Source: Semisulcospira habei (taxonomy: Eukaryota; Mollusca; Gastropoda; Semisulcospiridae). From it: a stretch of 64,000 bases of DNA. Shown here piece after piece: positions 33,868-43,779 of this stretch; position 1 is the first letter of the stretch; each line of letters starts with the position of its first letter. The DNA is taken from NCBI GenBank assembly GCA_036245525.1, contig BTPG01000006.1, positions 76,639,227 through 76,703,226 on the forward strand, given 5' to 3'. The position numbers and the translations under genes were made by a program. The notes below the pieces were generated by a model, which saw only the letters and a list, made by a program, of their open reading frames with translations, made no database searches and was not told where the DNA came from.

Positions 33868-34643
33868 CGTCCCCCACCCGGGTCTGCCTTGCGGGACTTG
33901 GGTGGGGTTAACTACTTTTTAGTTCCCAGGGTCACCCTGGTCAGCCCCACAGGGTGGGTTTTTCCCTCTATTCTGGGGTCCCCACCCGGGTCTGCCCTGG
34001 GGGACTTGGGTGGGGTTAGGTATTTTTTAGTTCCCAGGGTCACCCTGGTCAGCCCCACAGGGTGGGTTTTTCTCTCTATTCTGGGGCATGTGTTTCTGTC
34101 TACCCTTTGTCCATTCACCTGTATTTGCCTTTTTAAAACTCTCCCTACTGTCTGCACTGCCTGTAGCTCTTGATATTGGATGTGTGTTGCTAAATGGTCT
34201 TAGCTTTATTTATGCCCCATGTTGTAGGTTTATTTAATGTATTTGACCGGCTGGCGACATACATTCAATTTTCTGTTTAGTTTTTTTTTCACAAGCAGTG
34301 CAGGCACGTCCTGAGAAAGCCTTGTTGCTGTCGGGACGTTAAGCAATGTACAATCAATCTATTCTGGGGCATGTGTTTTTGTCTACCCTTGGTCCATTCA
34401 CCTGTCATTGTCTTTTTAAAACTCTCCCTACTGTCTGCACTGCCTGTAGCTCTTGATATTGGATGTTTGTTGCTAAATGGTCCTGGCTTTATTTAGGCCC
34501 CTTTTCGTAGGTTTATATAACGTATTTGACCGCGGCTGGCGACATACATTCAATATTCTGTTTGGGTTTTTTTCACAAGCAGTACAGGCACGTCCTGAGA
34601 AAGTCTTGTTGCTGTCGGGACGTTAAACAATGTACAATCAATC
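33868..34643 (+). repeat. SINE-like cluster (tandem heads, one full and one 3' copy)
   Basis: A head unit (CCCACCCGGGTCTGCC to CTCTATTCTGGGG) is duplicated at about 33870 and 33978. A full copy runs to about 34350 and ends TCGGGACGTTAAGCAATG, ACAATCAATC. A headless copy at 34364-34643 ends ACAATCAATC. The AATC-repeat tail and GGGACGTTAA near the 3' end are SINE-like. The last tail overlaps the end of the decarboxylase gene. Confidence 0.75.
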
Positions 34644-34844
34644 GATCTTCATGACGCGATCTGCACTCTGCTGGATTGCGTCACAGGTGACTTGGATGTC
34701 CTCTGACGTCAGATCTTCAGACACCATAGCGACGCGGAGGAAGTAGACGTCACTTCCCTTGGCGCGTGCGTAGGCGGGGATGATGTAGATCTGGCCGTAA
34801 GCCATGATGTCATCATGAAGCATCTCCGTCAGTTTGTTCGGGCC
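34638..34844 (-). CDS. Decarboxylase-like exon 12 (68 residues, stop)
   Basis: GPNKLTEMLHDDIMAYGQIY, YFLRVAMVSEDLTSEDI and a C-terminus ending RVMKID. The last codon (Asp) and the TGA stop lie in the AATCAATC tail of the SINE-like repeat at 34364-34643, so the insertion reset the stop codon. Confidence 0.9.
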   Translation of the reverse strand, partial: GPNKLTEMLHDDIMAYGQIYIIPAYARAKGSDVYFLRVAMVSEDLTSEDIQVTCDAIQQSADRVMKID

Positions 34845-34946
34845 CTGCCACACCAAAACGTGCATTGTCCAAAATAAACTTTGAAACTGCTCATCTGATA
34901 GTACATTACAATTTTTTTTTTAAATCTAATATTATACCAAAGACAA

Positions 34947-35057
34947 TATTTGCTGACGAGCAAAAGACTGAAATGCGACATGTTTGGAATCGTCGGAAAC
35001 ACTTTAGTGTTTCCGATGATTCCAAAAATGTCGCATTTCTTTTGCTCGTCAGTATAT
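34947..35057. mobile_element. TGACGAGCAAAAGAAATG hairpin element, copy 1
   Basis: CTGACGAGCAAAAGACTGAA mirrored by TTTCTTTTGCTCGTCAG, turning at GAAACACTTTAGTGTTTC near 35001. TA at the edges suggests a mariner-type element. Lies in the last decarboxylase intron. Confidence 0.75.
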
Positions 35058-35164
35058 CTCTTTGATTATAGGCTACCTCTGTTGTCGTTAGCACATTGGC
35101 GATGGAGTCCTAACAGAAAAAAAAAAATCCAGCAGTGGTCCTCTGAAGGGTACAATACACAGTT

Positions 35165-35570
35165 CAACCCCCACCCGGGTCTGCCCTGGGGGACTTGGGT
35201 GGGGTTAGGTATTTTTTAGTTCCCAGGGTCACCCTGGTCAGCCCCACAGGGTGGGTTTTTCTCTCTATTCTGGGGCATGTGTTTCTGTCTACCCTTTGTC
35301 CATTCACCTGTATTTGCCTTTTTAAAACTCTCCCTACTGTCTGCACTGCCTGTAGCTCTTGATATTGGATGTGTGTTGCTAAATGGTCTTAGCTTTATTT
35401 ATGCCCCATGTTGTAGGTTTATTTAATGTATTTGACCGGCTGGCGACATACATTCAATTTTCTGTTTAGTTTTTTTTTCACAATCAGTGCAGGCACGTCC
35501 TGAGAAAGCCTTGTTGCTGTCGGGACGTTAAGCAATGTACAATCAATCAATCAATCAACAATACACAGTT
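35165..35570 (+). repeat. SINE-like repeat, full copy with AATC tail
   Basis: Nearly identical to 33978-34350 over about 390 bp, ending ACAATCAATCAATCAATCAA. High similarity implies recent spread. Confidence 0.8.
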
Positions 35571-35701
35571 CAAGAGACATTCTACTCGTGTCGGTCAGAA
35601 TAGCATGGCACCATTCTTGAACGAAATTTATGATGGTCGCTCCATACCCGGTTTCAATATGGCTATATGTTAGGGCTGAACTAATGAAGGGGCTATATGC
35701 T

Positions 35702-35782
35702 TTAACTCATTCGAGACATGCCGCATCTGGATACGCGACTTCATGCCGCGTATTCAAATGCAGCACGTCTCGAATGTGTTAA
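35702..35782. mobile_element. 81-bp TTAA-flanked hairpin, CATTCGAGAC family
   Basis: TTAACTCATTCGAGACATGC mirrored by GCACGTCTCGAATGTGTTAA. Related copies 19289-19343 and 58047-58127. Confidence 0.75.
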
Positions 35783-35869
35783 GAAGTTCTGGAAACGTTG
35801 GGTTTATCTATGCCTTAAAGGCCCAAAGCGCTCCCCGAGCATTCTCAACATTGCATAAAACTGTTTGGA

Positions 35870-36200
35870 AGAACCCAACGGAGAAAGAAACACGCTTAGA
35901 AAAGATAGTTACAACACAATTTATTAATATTTCGGGTAAGTACCCTTCATCAAAATAAACAAACTGAGAGATCAGGCGGTACTTATCGCAGAAGGAATAT
36001 GGCAATGTTGCCACATTCCTTCTTCGATAAGATACGTAGAGACTGATCTCTCTATATGTTTGTTTGTCTATCTTGATGAAGGGTATTTACCAGAAATATT
36101 AATAAATTGTGTTGTAACTGTGTTTTCTAAGCGTGTTTCTTTATCCGTTGGGTTCTCTGCTTTTTACACGCTTGGCAGTCACCCTTTTGGTCTGGATCAT
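35870..36200. mobile_element. CACGCTTAGAAAAG hairpin element, copy 2
   Basis: AACCCAACGGAGAAAGAAAC to its complement TTTCTTTATCCGTTGGGTT; turns near 36010. Right end GGCAGTCACCCTTTTGGTCT. In decarboxylase intron 11, 130 bp from exon 11. Confidence 0.8.
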
Positions 36201-36329
36201 GTGGGCATTATATACATGTTGAAATGCCATGTACAGTCGGAGACAAGAACACGAACGTATAAAATGTACGACGTGTTCACAGATATGTCCCTGGTAGGTT
36301 CAACCGACCTAGCATGTAACTGTGCACAC

Positions 36330-36431
36330 CTTAAACCTCAGGCAGACCAGCCCCATAACGGTGGGCACGGGCATCTCGAATCTTCCGTCCTTTTTTAGCA
36401 GTGCATCCAGCTCCTCGGCCAGGGACACGTG
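36330..36431 (-). CDS. Decarboxylase-like exon 11 (34 residues)
   Basis: HVSLAEELDALLKKDGRFEM then GLVCLRFK. Acceptor GTTTCAG, donor GTGTGC. Separated from exon 10 by the 3.7-kb palindromic hAT element. Confidence 0.92.
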
Positions 36432-36492
36432 CTGAAACACCGCAAATCCAGACTGAAGAATCACACGTGTAAAATATAACAAGAAATAAAAC

Positions 36493-36709
36493 ATAACTCA
36501 TTCAGCCCGGCGCACGTATTTCCCAAATTTTGGAGACGTCATCTAACGATTATGCACCTGTTGCAGGAGATGGATCGACCATGATAATTCAAGGGTAGTG
36601 CCAGATTAGCTTGGTGCCGACAGGCGCCAAGCTAATCTGGCACTACCCTTGAATTATCACTATGGTCGACCCATCTCCTGCTGTAGTGCGCCCGGGCTGA
36701 ATGGGATAA
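36493..36709. mobile_element. Hairpin of the TTAA family with ATAA flanks
   Basis: CTCATTCAGCCCGGCGCACG mirrored by GCGCCCGGGCTGAATGGG; central arms AGGGTAGTGCCAGATTAGCT pair. Both edges carry ATAA where relatives have TTAA. Confidence 0.75.
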
Positions 36710-37445
36710 TAATAAAAAATAATAAATAAACAAGATGGGATGAACCATAACCCACAAAGTCCCTTCTATATGAGAGCTGCCCTCGCTGTCAGTGGTCTCT
36801 CTCTACCTTTTGTCTTTGACCTGATTCTGATGTTGAATTATCTCCTGTTGCAAAAGTATCGCAGATCTGCCAATGCGTCAGTGAGTTCTATAAGGGGCGC
36901 GGGACCAACGCGTCATTGATTTGTCAAACGTCATTTGTCATGACGTAACGAGTTTTAGTTTTTACGTAATTTTATATTTACCGTGAGTTTCACTTGCGAT
37001 ACATAGGCTTAAGAAAATGGTAACAAAACTAGAACTTCACGGTACAATTTCAGTCTTACCATAATTTGTGTGAAAGCAGGTTGACTTTACTCCTAGCTAC
37101 ATCAGTGATATACTAAGTACACGGGTCACCTGCATGCTTTTTTGAAAGCGCGTCGATGTGTGTGTGTGTTAGTGCGTGCGTGCGCGCGCTCCAAACATCT
37201 GCAAGAGGCATAGATCCTCATGCACCTGGAGGGGGCATGAGGATCTATTCCTCCTGCGGAGATGCGCGCATGTTTGTGTGTGAGAGAGAGCCGCGCGCGA
37301 GAGCGAGAGAACAACGTCCTATTGATTGAATGCAAGTGACGTCACACAGCCAGTGTCATTACGCTCGTCGTCTGCGGTCGGCCATTTTGTGCAGAAGAAA
37401 CAGCCGTGAAGACTGGTAATAGCGCAATTAGAACTTATGCTTGGA
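36710..37445. other. Intron 10 DNA beside the hAT palindrome
   Basis: Holds a hairpin at 37195-37262 (ATCTGCAAGAGGCATAGATC with its complement) and a GT-rich stretch. No coding frame supported. Confidence 0.5.
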
Positions 37446-37719
37446 CAGGGCCGGACCTGGGAAAAGTCGATGGGGGGGTTACAGATTCAGTATAAAGCGA
37501 TGGCGCGAAGCGCCGAGCCTTCTAGGGGGGTCCGGGGGCATGCCCCCCCGGAATTTTTTTTTTTTTCAAGGATGCAAAATGGTGCAATCTGGTGCAATCT
37601 GAGCCTTGAAAAAGCCATTTGTGATGGTCTGGGGACTTTGAGCTTTTTGAACAATCGAACTGACAAACTCTGGGGTACAAAAATTATCACCTGCCCCTCC
37701 CTTAAAAAAAACACCCACA

Positions 37720-37781
<62 letters not shown>

Positions 37782-37931
37782 TTTATTTATCAACAGAGAT
37801 GTTTTGTATACTATTATTATTCACTACTTTTCGTTGATCGTTAACGGTATAAAGCTTTACCCTTGTAGTTTATGAACATCAGGGCCCTGCTTTCACTTCA
37901 GTTCAGTCTTGCTGCACTAGGTTCCTCGGCA

Positions 37932-39410
37932 TTAGTACCATTTGTGAATTGTATCAGTTCTGGCAAAACAGTTCACTGCCTCTTTGAAGTCAATATCAAC
38001 ATCCCTGTGCACTTTCAGTAAAGCAAGTGCATTGAGTCTCTGTTGCCCCATTGTAGAGCGCAGGTAGTTTTTCAGGTTGCGCAACTGACTGTTTGAACGC
38101 TCACACTCGGCAGTAGTGACAGGCAGGGTGCAAAGGTTCTTTAGCGTGATGAACAGGTTGGGATAAAAATCCCTGTCACAGTGTTTCAGTGCTTCTGATG
38201 CCGTGGATGGGATGATAGCTGTCGCATTCTCAGCAGCACTTCGCCATTTGCAAACCCACCGTTGGTATTCTGCATCAAGGGTAGCGTTGTCTGGTAGGTC
38301 AGACTCCCACAACATTGCCAGTGTCTTCACCCCTTCTGGAACCTGCATGAAACCATCCTGGTTGTCTATTAAAGTGCTTGGCACCAGACAGAGACCATCA
38401 ACTGCTAGGTCAGCATTTTTGAACCTCGAGTCCAATTCGGTTGACAGGTGTTCCAAGAAAGGAATGGCAATGCTAATCTTGAAATATTCTTCTGGAGTGG
38501 CCGCAGGTTGGTTGTCACGGAGAGTCTGGCGGGATGCTTGACGAGGAACAACAACATCAGTTGTCAAAGCATTTGCCATTTTGCTGACTTCACCAAACCA
38601 GGCAACGAACGCTGTGTCGACATCTCTTCTAATAGAAGACATGCAGTTACTGACCTCTTTGATTTCCCTGTAGGCATCGACAACATCTTTTGTTCTTTTC
38701 TGGAGCTTCACTGTCAAGGGTTTTAAGTAACGCAAACAATTGCGGACGACAACGAATGCAACGAGGAAAACACTGCTGCTCAAGGTGTGGAGAAAGCCAG
38801 TTGCCTTGGTCAATGTCTCACTGTCCCAATTGTCACTGTCTTCACACATTTGTCCCAAACAGTCGTGAACAACCAGGAAGAGAGATGTGTAAACCTCCAG
38901 TGCTTCATGTTTTTCTACCCATCTTGTTCTGCACAGATCAACAAGCTTTGTCTTTGTAGTGTCAGGCTGAGATGCTTCGATGGTATCTTCAAGTTTTCGT
39001 TGTCTCTTTGGAGAGTTTGAGAAAAACAGTGACAGTTCCCTCAGTGCTCCCATCATGTTCTTCACTGCAGGCAAGCCGCATGCTTTTACAATGCAGAGAC
39101 TCAAGCTATGGGAAGCACAGTGAAAGTACAGTGCTTTGTTGTTCCTTGCTTGAAAACGTGCCTGCACTCCTTTAAACTTTCCTGCCATGTTTGCGGCCCC
39201 GTCATAACCTTGTCCTCTAACATTGCTGAAATCAAGCCCCCACAAGCCCAGACACTCAACAATCTTGTTGTAAAGTGTTTCACCTGTGGTATCTCTGCAC
39301 TGGACAAAAGCCAGGAACTCTTCACGAACTTTCAGACTTCCATCGACGAATCTCAATATAATTGAAAGTTGTTCCCAGTTTGAGCTGTCTGTGACTTCGT
39401 CAGCAAGCAC
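37932..39410 (-). CDS. hAT-type transposase, left arm copy (N-terminally cut)
   Basis: 492 codons open. DUF4371-like part MLADEVTDSSNWEQLSIILR, then GLDFSNVRGQGYDGAANMAG and YFHCASHSLSLCIVKACGLP, which carry RNase H-fold residues of hAT enzymes. The C-terminal dimerisation region is LPVTTAECERSNSQLRNLKN. Vertebrate relatives are annotated as ZMYM1- or THAP-linked 'repressor of the inhibitor of PKR' proteins. Upstream of the first Met the minus strand still reads NRLIEVLGDQIRNKILA, then a TAA at 39435-39437, then IIAAKQFTVL, so one nonsense change cuts the frame. The C-terminus FARTDTIHKWY differs from the right arm by a frameshift. Confidence 0.88.
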   Translation of the reverse strand: MLADEVTDSSNWEQLSIILRFVDGSLKVREEFLAFVQCRDTTGETLYNKIVECLGLWGLDFSNVRGQGYDGAANMAGKFKGVQARFQARNNKALYFHCASHSLSLCIVKACGLPAVKNMMGALRELSLFFSNSPKRQRKLEDTIEASQPDTTKTKLVDLCRTRWVEKHEALEVYTSLFLVVHDCLGQMCEDSDNWDSETLTKATGFLHTLSSSVFLVAFVVVRNCLRYLKPLTVKLQKRTKDVVDAYREIKEVSNCMSSIRRDVDTAFVAWFGEVSKMANALTTDVVVPRQASRQTLRDNQPAATPEEYFKISIAIPFLEHLSTELDSRFKNADLAVDGLCLVPSTLIDNQDGFMQVPEGVKTLAMLWESDLPDNATLDAEYQRWVCKWRSAAENATAIIPSTASEALKHCDRDFYPNLFITLKNLCTLPVTTAECERSNSQLRNLKNYLRSTMGQQRLNALALLKVHRDVDIDFKEAVNCFARTDTIHKWY

Positions 39411-39436
39411 GGTAAACTGTTTTGCTGCAATAATTT

Positions 39437-40759
39437 ATGCAAGAATCTTGTTGCGGATCTGATCACCAAGAACCTCTATCAGTCTGTTTTGGTGATGGCA
39501 TTCTTCAGAGTGAGAACAGAAGCAATTTCAATGCCCTTTTGAATCTGTGCATCAATGCAGGAGATGAAACTCTCCGGAAACATCTAGATACATGCGATAA
39601 GAAGGCCACATACATTTCAAAAAGTACACAAAACAGACTGTTTTTCTCAAACTCTTCAAAGAGACAACGAAAACTTGAAGATACCATCGAAGCATCTCAG
39701 CCTGACACGACAAAGACAAAGCTTGTTGATCTGTGCAGAACAAGATGGGTAGAAAAACATGAAGCACTGGAGGTTTACACATCTCTCTTCCTGGTTGTTC
39801 ACGACTGTTTGGGACAAATGTGTGAAGACAGTGACAATTGGGACAGTGAGACATTGACCAAGGCAACTGGCTTTCTCCACACCTTGAGCAGCAGTGTTTT
39901 CCTCGTTGCATTCGTTGTCGTCCGCAATTGTTTGCGTTACTTAAAACCCTTGACAGTGAAGCTCCAGAAAAGAACAAAAGATGTTGTCGATGCCTACAGG
40001 GAAATCAAAGAGGTCAGTAACTGCATGTCTTCTATTAGAAGAGATGTCGACACAGCGTTCGTTGCCTGGTTTGGTGAAGTCAGCAAAATGGCAAATGCTT
40101 TGACAACTGATGTTGTTCCTCGTCAAGCATCCCGCCAGACTCTCCGTGACAACCAACCTGCGGCCACTCCAGAAGAATATTTCAAGATTAGCATTGCCAT
40201 TCCTTTCTTGGAACACCTGTCAACCGAATTGGACTCGAGGTTCAAAAATGCTGACCTAGCAGTTGATGGTCTCTGTCTGGTGCCAAGCACTTTAATAGAC
40301 AACCAGGATGGTTTCATGCAGGTTCCAGAAGGGGTGAAGACACTGGCAATGTTGTGGGAGTCTGACCTACCAGACAACGCTACCCTTGATGCAGAATACC
40401 AACGGTGGGTTTGCAAATGGCGAAGTGCTGCTGAGAATGCGACAGCTATCATCCCATCCACGGCATCAGAAGCACTGAAACACTGTGACAGGGATTTTTA
40501 TCCCAACCTGTTCATCATGCTAAAGAACCTTTGCACCCTGCCTGTCACTACTGCCGAGTGTGAGCGTTCAAACAGTCAGTTGCGCAACCTGAAAAACTAC
40601 CTGCGCTCTACAATGGGGCAACAGAGACTCAATGCACTTGCTTTACTGAAAGTGCACAGGGATGTTGATATTGACTTCAAAGAGGCAGTGAACTGTTTTG
40701 CCAGAAGATACAATTCACAAATGGTACTAATGCCGAGGAACCTAGTGCAGCAAGACTGA
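39437..40759 (+). CDS. hAT-type transposase, right arm copy (internally deleted)
   Basis: 440 codons. The first ~25 are fold-back junction sequence; then SENRSNFNALLNLCINAGDE and DTCDKKATYISKSTQNRL from the DUF4371 N-terminal region. The frame then jumps straight to LFFSNSSKRQRKLEDTIEAS, skipping about 150 residues that the left arm keeps, including the Asp of ADEVTD and the HCASHSL block. From there it is nearly identical to the left arm to the dimerisation region, with one Val deletion and a Thr/Met change. The deletion at the shared word QNRL suggests microhomology repair. Catalytically dead as it stands. Confidence 0.85.
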   Translation: MQESCCGSDHQEPLSVCFGDGILQSENRSNFNALLNLCINAGDETLRKHLDTCDKKATYISKSTQNRLFFSNSSKRQRKLEDTIEASQPDTTKTKLVDLCRTRWVEKHEALEVYTSLFLVVHDCLGQMCEDSDNWDSETLTKATGFLHTLSSSVFLVAFVVVRNCLRYLKPLTVKLQKRTKDVVDAYREIKEVSNCMSSIRRDVDTAFVAWFGEVSKMANALTTDVVPRQASRQTLRDNQPAATPEEYFKISIAIPFLEHLSTELDSRFKNADLAVDGLCLVPSTLIDNQDGFMQVPEGVKTLAMLWESDLPDNATLDAEYQRWVCKWRSAAENATAIIPSTASEALKHCDRDFYPNLFIMLKNLCTLPVTTAECERSNSQLRNLKNYLRSTMGQQRLNALALLKVHRDVDIDFKEAVNCFARRYNSQMVLMPRNLVQQD

Positions 40760-40880
40760 ACTGAAGTGAAAGCAGGGCCCTGATGTTCATAAACTACAAG
40801 GGTAAAGCTTTATACCGTTAACGATCAACGAAAAGTAGTGAATAATAATAGTATACAAAACATCTCTGTTGATAAATAAA

Positions 40881-40920
<40 letters not shown>

Positions 40921-41389
40921 TGGGTGTTTTTTTTAAGGGAGGGGCAGGTGATAATTTTTGTACCCCAGAGTTTGTCAGTTCGATTGTTCAAAAAGCTCAA
41001 AGTCCCCAGACCATCACAAATGGCTTTTTCAAGGCTCAGATTGCACCAGATTGCACCATTTTGCATCCTTGAAAAAAAAAAATTCCGGGGGGGCATGCCC
41101 CCGGACCCCCCTAGAAGGCTCGGCGCTTCGCGCCTTCGCTTTATACTGAATCTGTAACCCCCCCATCGACTTTTCCCAGGTCCGGCCCTGTAACTGGTAT
41201 TTTTATCTTGTTACATTCAATTATTAGAGGTTTAGCCTGCCCGCCTTTGACATCATGGACATGCTATTAAATTCGATCCACCGCTACTCTTCCTAAGAAG
41301 TCCCTTCTATAAATAGAAGGGACTTAAAAAGGTTTCTAAATTTTCAAAGTGACAAAAGCGAGGACCGAGGTAAGATGTTGGTAGATTTT

Positions 41390-41482
41390 CGCAACCGCCC
41401 GTCCGCCTTTCGCTCGCAGACAGCGGGTCGTAAATACGACCCGCTGTCCGCGCAAGCGAAAGGCGGGTGAAAACCACCCAGT
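41390..41482. repeat. Hairpin CCGCCTTTCGCT
   Basis: CCGCCTTTCGCTCGCAGACA mirrored by GCGCAAGCGAAAGGCGG around GGGTCGTAAATACGACCC. No relatives seen in the window. Confidence 0.7.
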
Positions 41483-41582
41483 GACTCCAAGATCATGTAT
41501 ATCTAGAGAGATATCGACCATGTACATCAAGGAATATATCGACCACTTATATCCAACTTTTCCCCTTCAAATTCTGTTGTTG

Positions 41583-41700
<118 letters not shown>

Positions 41701-41795
41701 GACTGTCGGGGAAGCGGATGCAAGGTGTTGGGACGGGATTTAGTTAGTTATTTGGGTTTAACGCCGAGCAGGCGACTAAGGCCATCTCACGCCGG

Positions 41796-41820
41796 GGGGG
41801 GGGGGGGGGGGGGGGGGGGG
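41796..41820. repeat. G homopolymer
   Basis: About 25 G in a row; prone to assembly error. Confidence 0.9.
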
Positions 41821-42070
41821 CATAGAGTGGTTTAAAGTGATGTATGATTGGTTGAGTGTCAGTGTCAGAGAGAGAGAGCTATTGCGTATGCGCAGCGAGT
41901 CAGTGTTTTCCTGGAGAACAGAGTTTTATAAGAGATATTTAGTATTATCTATTATTTACCACGACAAATCGACCACGTATGTCCATAGATGTTTCAGCCA
42001 TTTGTTTCCACGCGCTTATACACAGACCGGCCCCCTACGGAACCATACTGTTTGAGGCGCAACTACGTAC

Positions 42071-42167
42071 CCGGCGTATGTATTTCTGGATGCCTTTCAC
42101 GCCGTAAGCCCTGAGGACGAACCACAGTTTCAGCGCTCGGAAGCGACGGCCCAGTGGAATGCCAGTG
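42071..42167 (-). CDS. Decarboxylase-like exon 10, two bases missing
   Basis: After the acceptor CTTGCAG the sequence reads CACTGGCATTCCACTGG. The family has His-Trp-Gln-Ile-Pro-Leu, which needs two more bases. After the gap the frame gives [20 protein letters not shown] and ends KYIRR before GTACGT. With the gap filled it is 99 nt and in phase with its neighbours. Confidence 0.88.
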
Positions 42168-42296
42168 CTGCAAGTGTGTTAAACAGAAACATGGATTTTG
42201 ATTCCCGATTCTACCATTGCCATTTCCGGAAATCGGAATTATGTCAAAACTGCACGTGTTTCGACGGGGAAAAAAAGTGGATTAAAAGCCCGGACA

Positions 42297-42372
42297 AGCC
42301 TGAGGCGCCAATCTATCCTGGCACCACCCTTGAGCTATCATAGTCAAATTAGTTTGAACAGGAGTGGATCAG
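42297..42372. repeat. Right-half fragment of the GGCGCC hairpin family
   Basis: GAGGCGCCAATCTATCCTGG and CCACCCTTGAGCTATCATAG without a left arm. In intron 9. Confidence 0.5.
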
Positions 42373-42591
42373 CATGAAAAGGGTCAAACCTAAAGCAAAG
42401 TGTCATGGGGCCGTCACGGGTTCCACATGGGCAGATACGAAGTGTATCTCAAGCACAAGGAACAAGCAGGAAACCTAAGATCAGTACGGCTGATCACACC
42501 GCTGGGCGAAACAAATGCGTAACTATTAGAATGATAGATGTTCCGCCGAACGGTATCGTCGGTAGAACTAGAAGCCCCGGAGGTAACCCTT

Positions 42592-42674
42592 TGAGTGTCG
42601 GTAGCGCTTTTTGTCGCGATGATTCCTGTAGGAATCATCGCGACAAAAAGCGCTACCGACACCCAAAGGGTTAA
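42592..42674. mobile_element. Near-perfect 83-bp hairpin, GTCGGTAGCGC family
   Basis: GTAACCCTTTGAGTGTCGGT mirrored by ACCGACACCCAAAGGGTTAA; turns at ATTCCTGTAGGAAT. Youngest copy of this family in the window. Confidence 0.8.
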
Positions 42675-43149
42675 CCCCTTGACTGCCACGCAGATTTGAA
42701 CACCACACAACTAGGAGTCACGGGGGCTCATTAGGATCTATAGATGGAATTAAACCACTTTATATCCAGGTTCTTTTCACGGCTGGAGCAGAAACACAAT
42801 CTACGTCAACCGGCATTGAAGGGGTCAATGAAGAAATAAAGGTCTGAGGCTCGCGCGCGCGCGCACACACACACACTCACTCCTTTAGTTCACCGAGTTA
42901 GCCTACATGTACTTTGAGATTTCCCCCTGTTTAAACGACCGCAAGTTCTTTCACGAAGACCCCAGTGAAACCAATCCCAATTAGCAAAAGGCCCTTGGGC
43001 CGAGTTCAGTCACGCTGACGCGATGGTCCCGATGACCTTTTACTCATTGTACAGTTACGTTAATAACATTAGTGAAGGTTCGTTTGACGGCCGACAACGA
43101 CTAAGGAGAGCAAAATCGCGGTTGACAACCAGATTGTACCATAAGCAGA

Positions 43150-43240
43150 AACAACGCTCCAAACATCGCAAAGAGGCATAGATCCTCATGAGCCCAGAGG
43201 GTTCTTGAGGATCCATGCCTCTTGAAAGATGTTTGGAGTG
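43150..43240. repeat. Hairpin AGAGGCATAGATCCTCATGAG
   Basis: Arms AGAGGCATAGATCCTCA and its complement around GAGCCCAGAGGGTTCTTGAG. A GTCGGTAGTCGTTCGTT triplicate follows at 43374-43425, close to exon 9. Confidence 0.6.
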
Positions 43241-43449
43241 TTGTTTGTCTTATGGTGCAAGCTCTCACGGGTTTCTCACGGGCTCACGAGGATCTATTCC
43301 TCTTGGAAATGTTTGGAGTGTTGTTCGGCTCATGGTGCAAGCTGGTTATTCGCTGTGATTTCGCTCAAGTTCGTTGTCGGTAGTCGTTCGTTGTCGGTAG
43401 TCGTTCGTTGTCGGTAGTCGTTCGTTGCAAACGAAACCTTGCTACTGAC

Positions 43450-43540
43450 CCTGTAGTCCGGCACGCGTCGCTGGTTCTGGTGCTTGAGGTAGATAGGATC
43501 CACGTTGAAGGCGTCCACCAGATAATCCCGGTCACGGATC
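43450..43540 (-). CDS. Decarboxylase-like exon 9 (residues 316-346), catalytic loop
   Basis: WIRDRDYLVDAFNVDPIYLK then NQRRVPDYR. Tyr333 of the flexible catalytic loop is retained. Acceptor ACCGTTAG, donor GTCAGT. Confidence 0.92.
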
Positions 43541-43566
43541 CTAACGGTCAGAATCTCATGTAAACT

Positions 43567-43692
43567 GTAACTCACCCAGCCCGACCGCCGTATGTCCCAA
43601 ATTTTGGAGGCGTCATCTAATGAATATGCACCAGTTGCAGGCGATGGATCGACCATGATAATTCAAGTGCCAGATTAGCTTGGCGCCTGATG
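43567..43692. repeat. Left-half fragment of the TTAA hairpin family
   Basis: GTAACTCACCCAGCCCGACC to GATTAGCTTGGCGCCTG; starts within 27 bp of the exon 9 acceptor. Confidence 0.6.
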
Positions 43693-43779
43693 GTTTCCAA
43701 CTTTTTTTTGTTTGGGCCCTTCAACCTGATACAAAAGGCATCCCCTACGCTAGACCTTGCTTCCCGGGGCTGAAAAATC

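Larger units (their letters stand above)
37446..41190. mobile_element. 3.7-kb palindromic (inverted-duplicate) hAT transposon
   Basis: The left end CAGGGCCGGACCTGGGAAAA at 37446 and its exact complement ending at 41190 bracket two almost identical arms in inverted orientation. Each arm runs outward in the same order: terminal sequence, polypyrimidine/polypurine patch, AC (or GT) microsatellite, then the 3' end of a transposase gene. The junction lies at about 39480-39520. The left arm contains transposase residues missing on the right (about 39025-39480), and the right arm contains N-terminal DUF4371-like sequence missing on the left, so they are complementary deletions. No 8-bp target duplication is visible. 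It is inserted in intron 10 of the decarboxylase gene. Confidence 0.85.

Noticed and set aside
43430..43450. Alternative exon 9 donor to explain the exon 10 frame
   Set aside because: No GT at the position needed to bring exon 10 into frame; the next candidate (before GTTTCG) keeps the same phase. The conserved HWQIPLG motif instead points to two missing bases.
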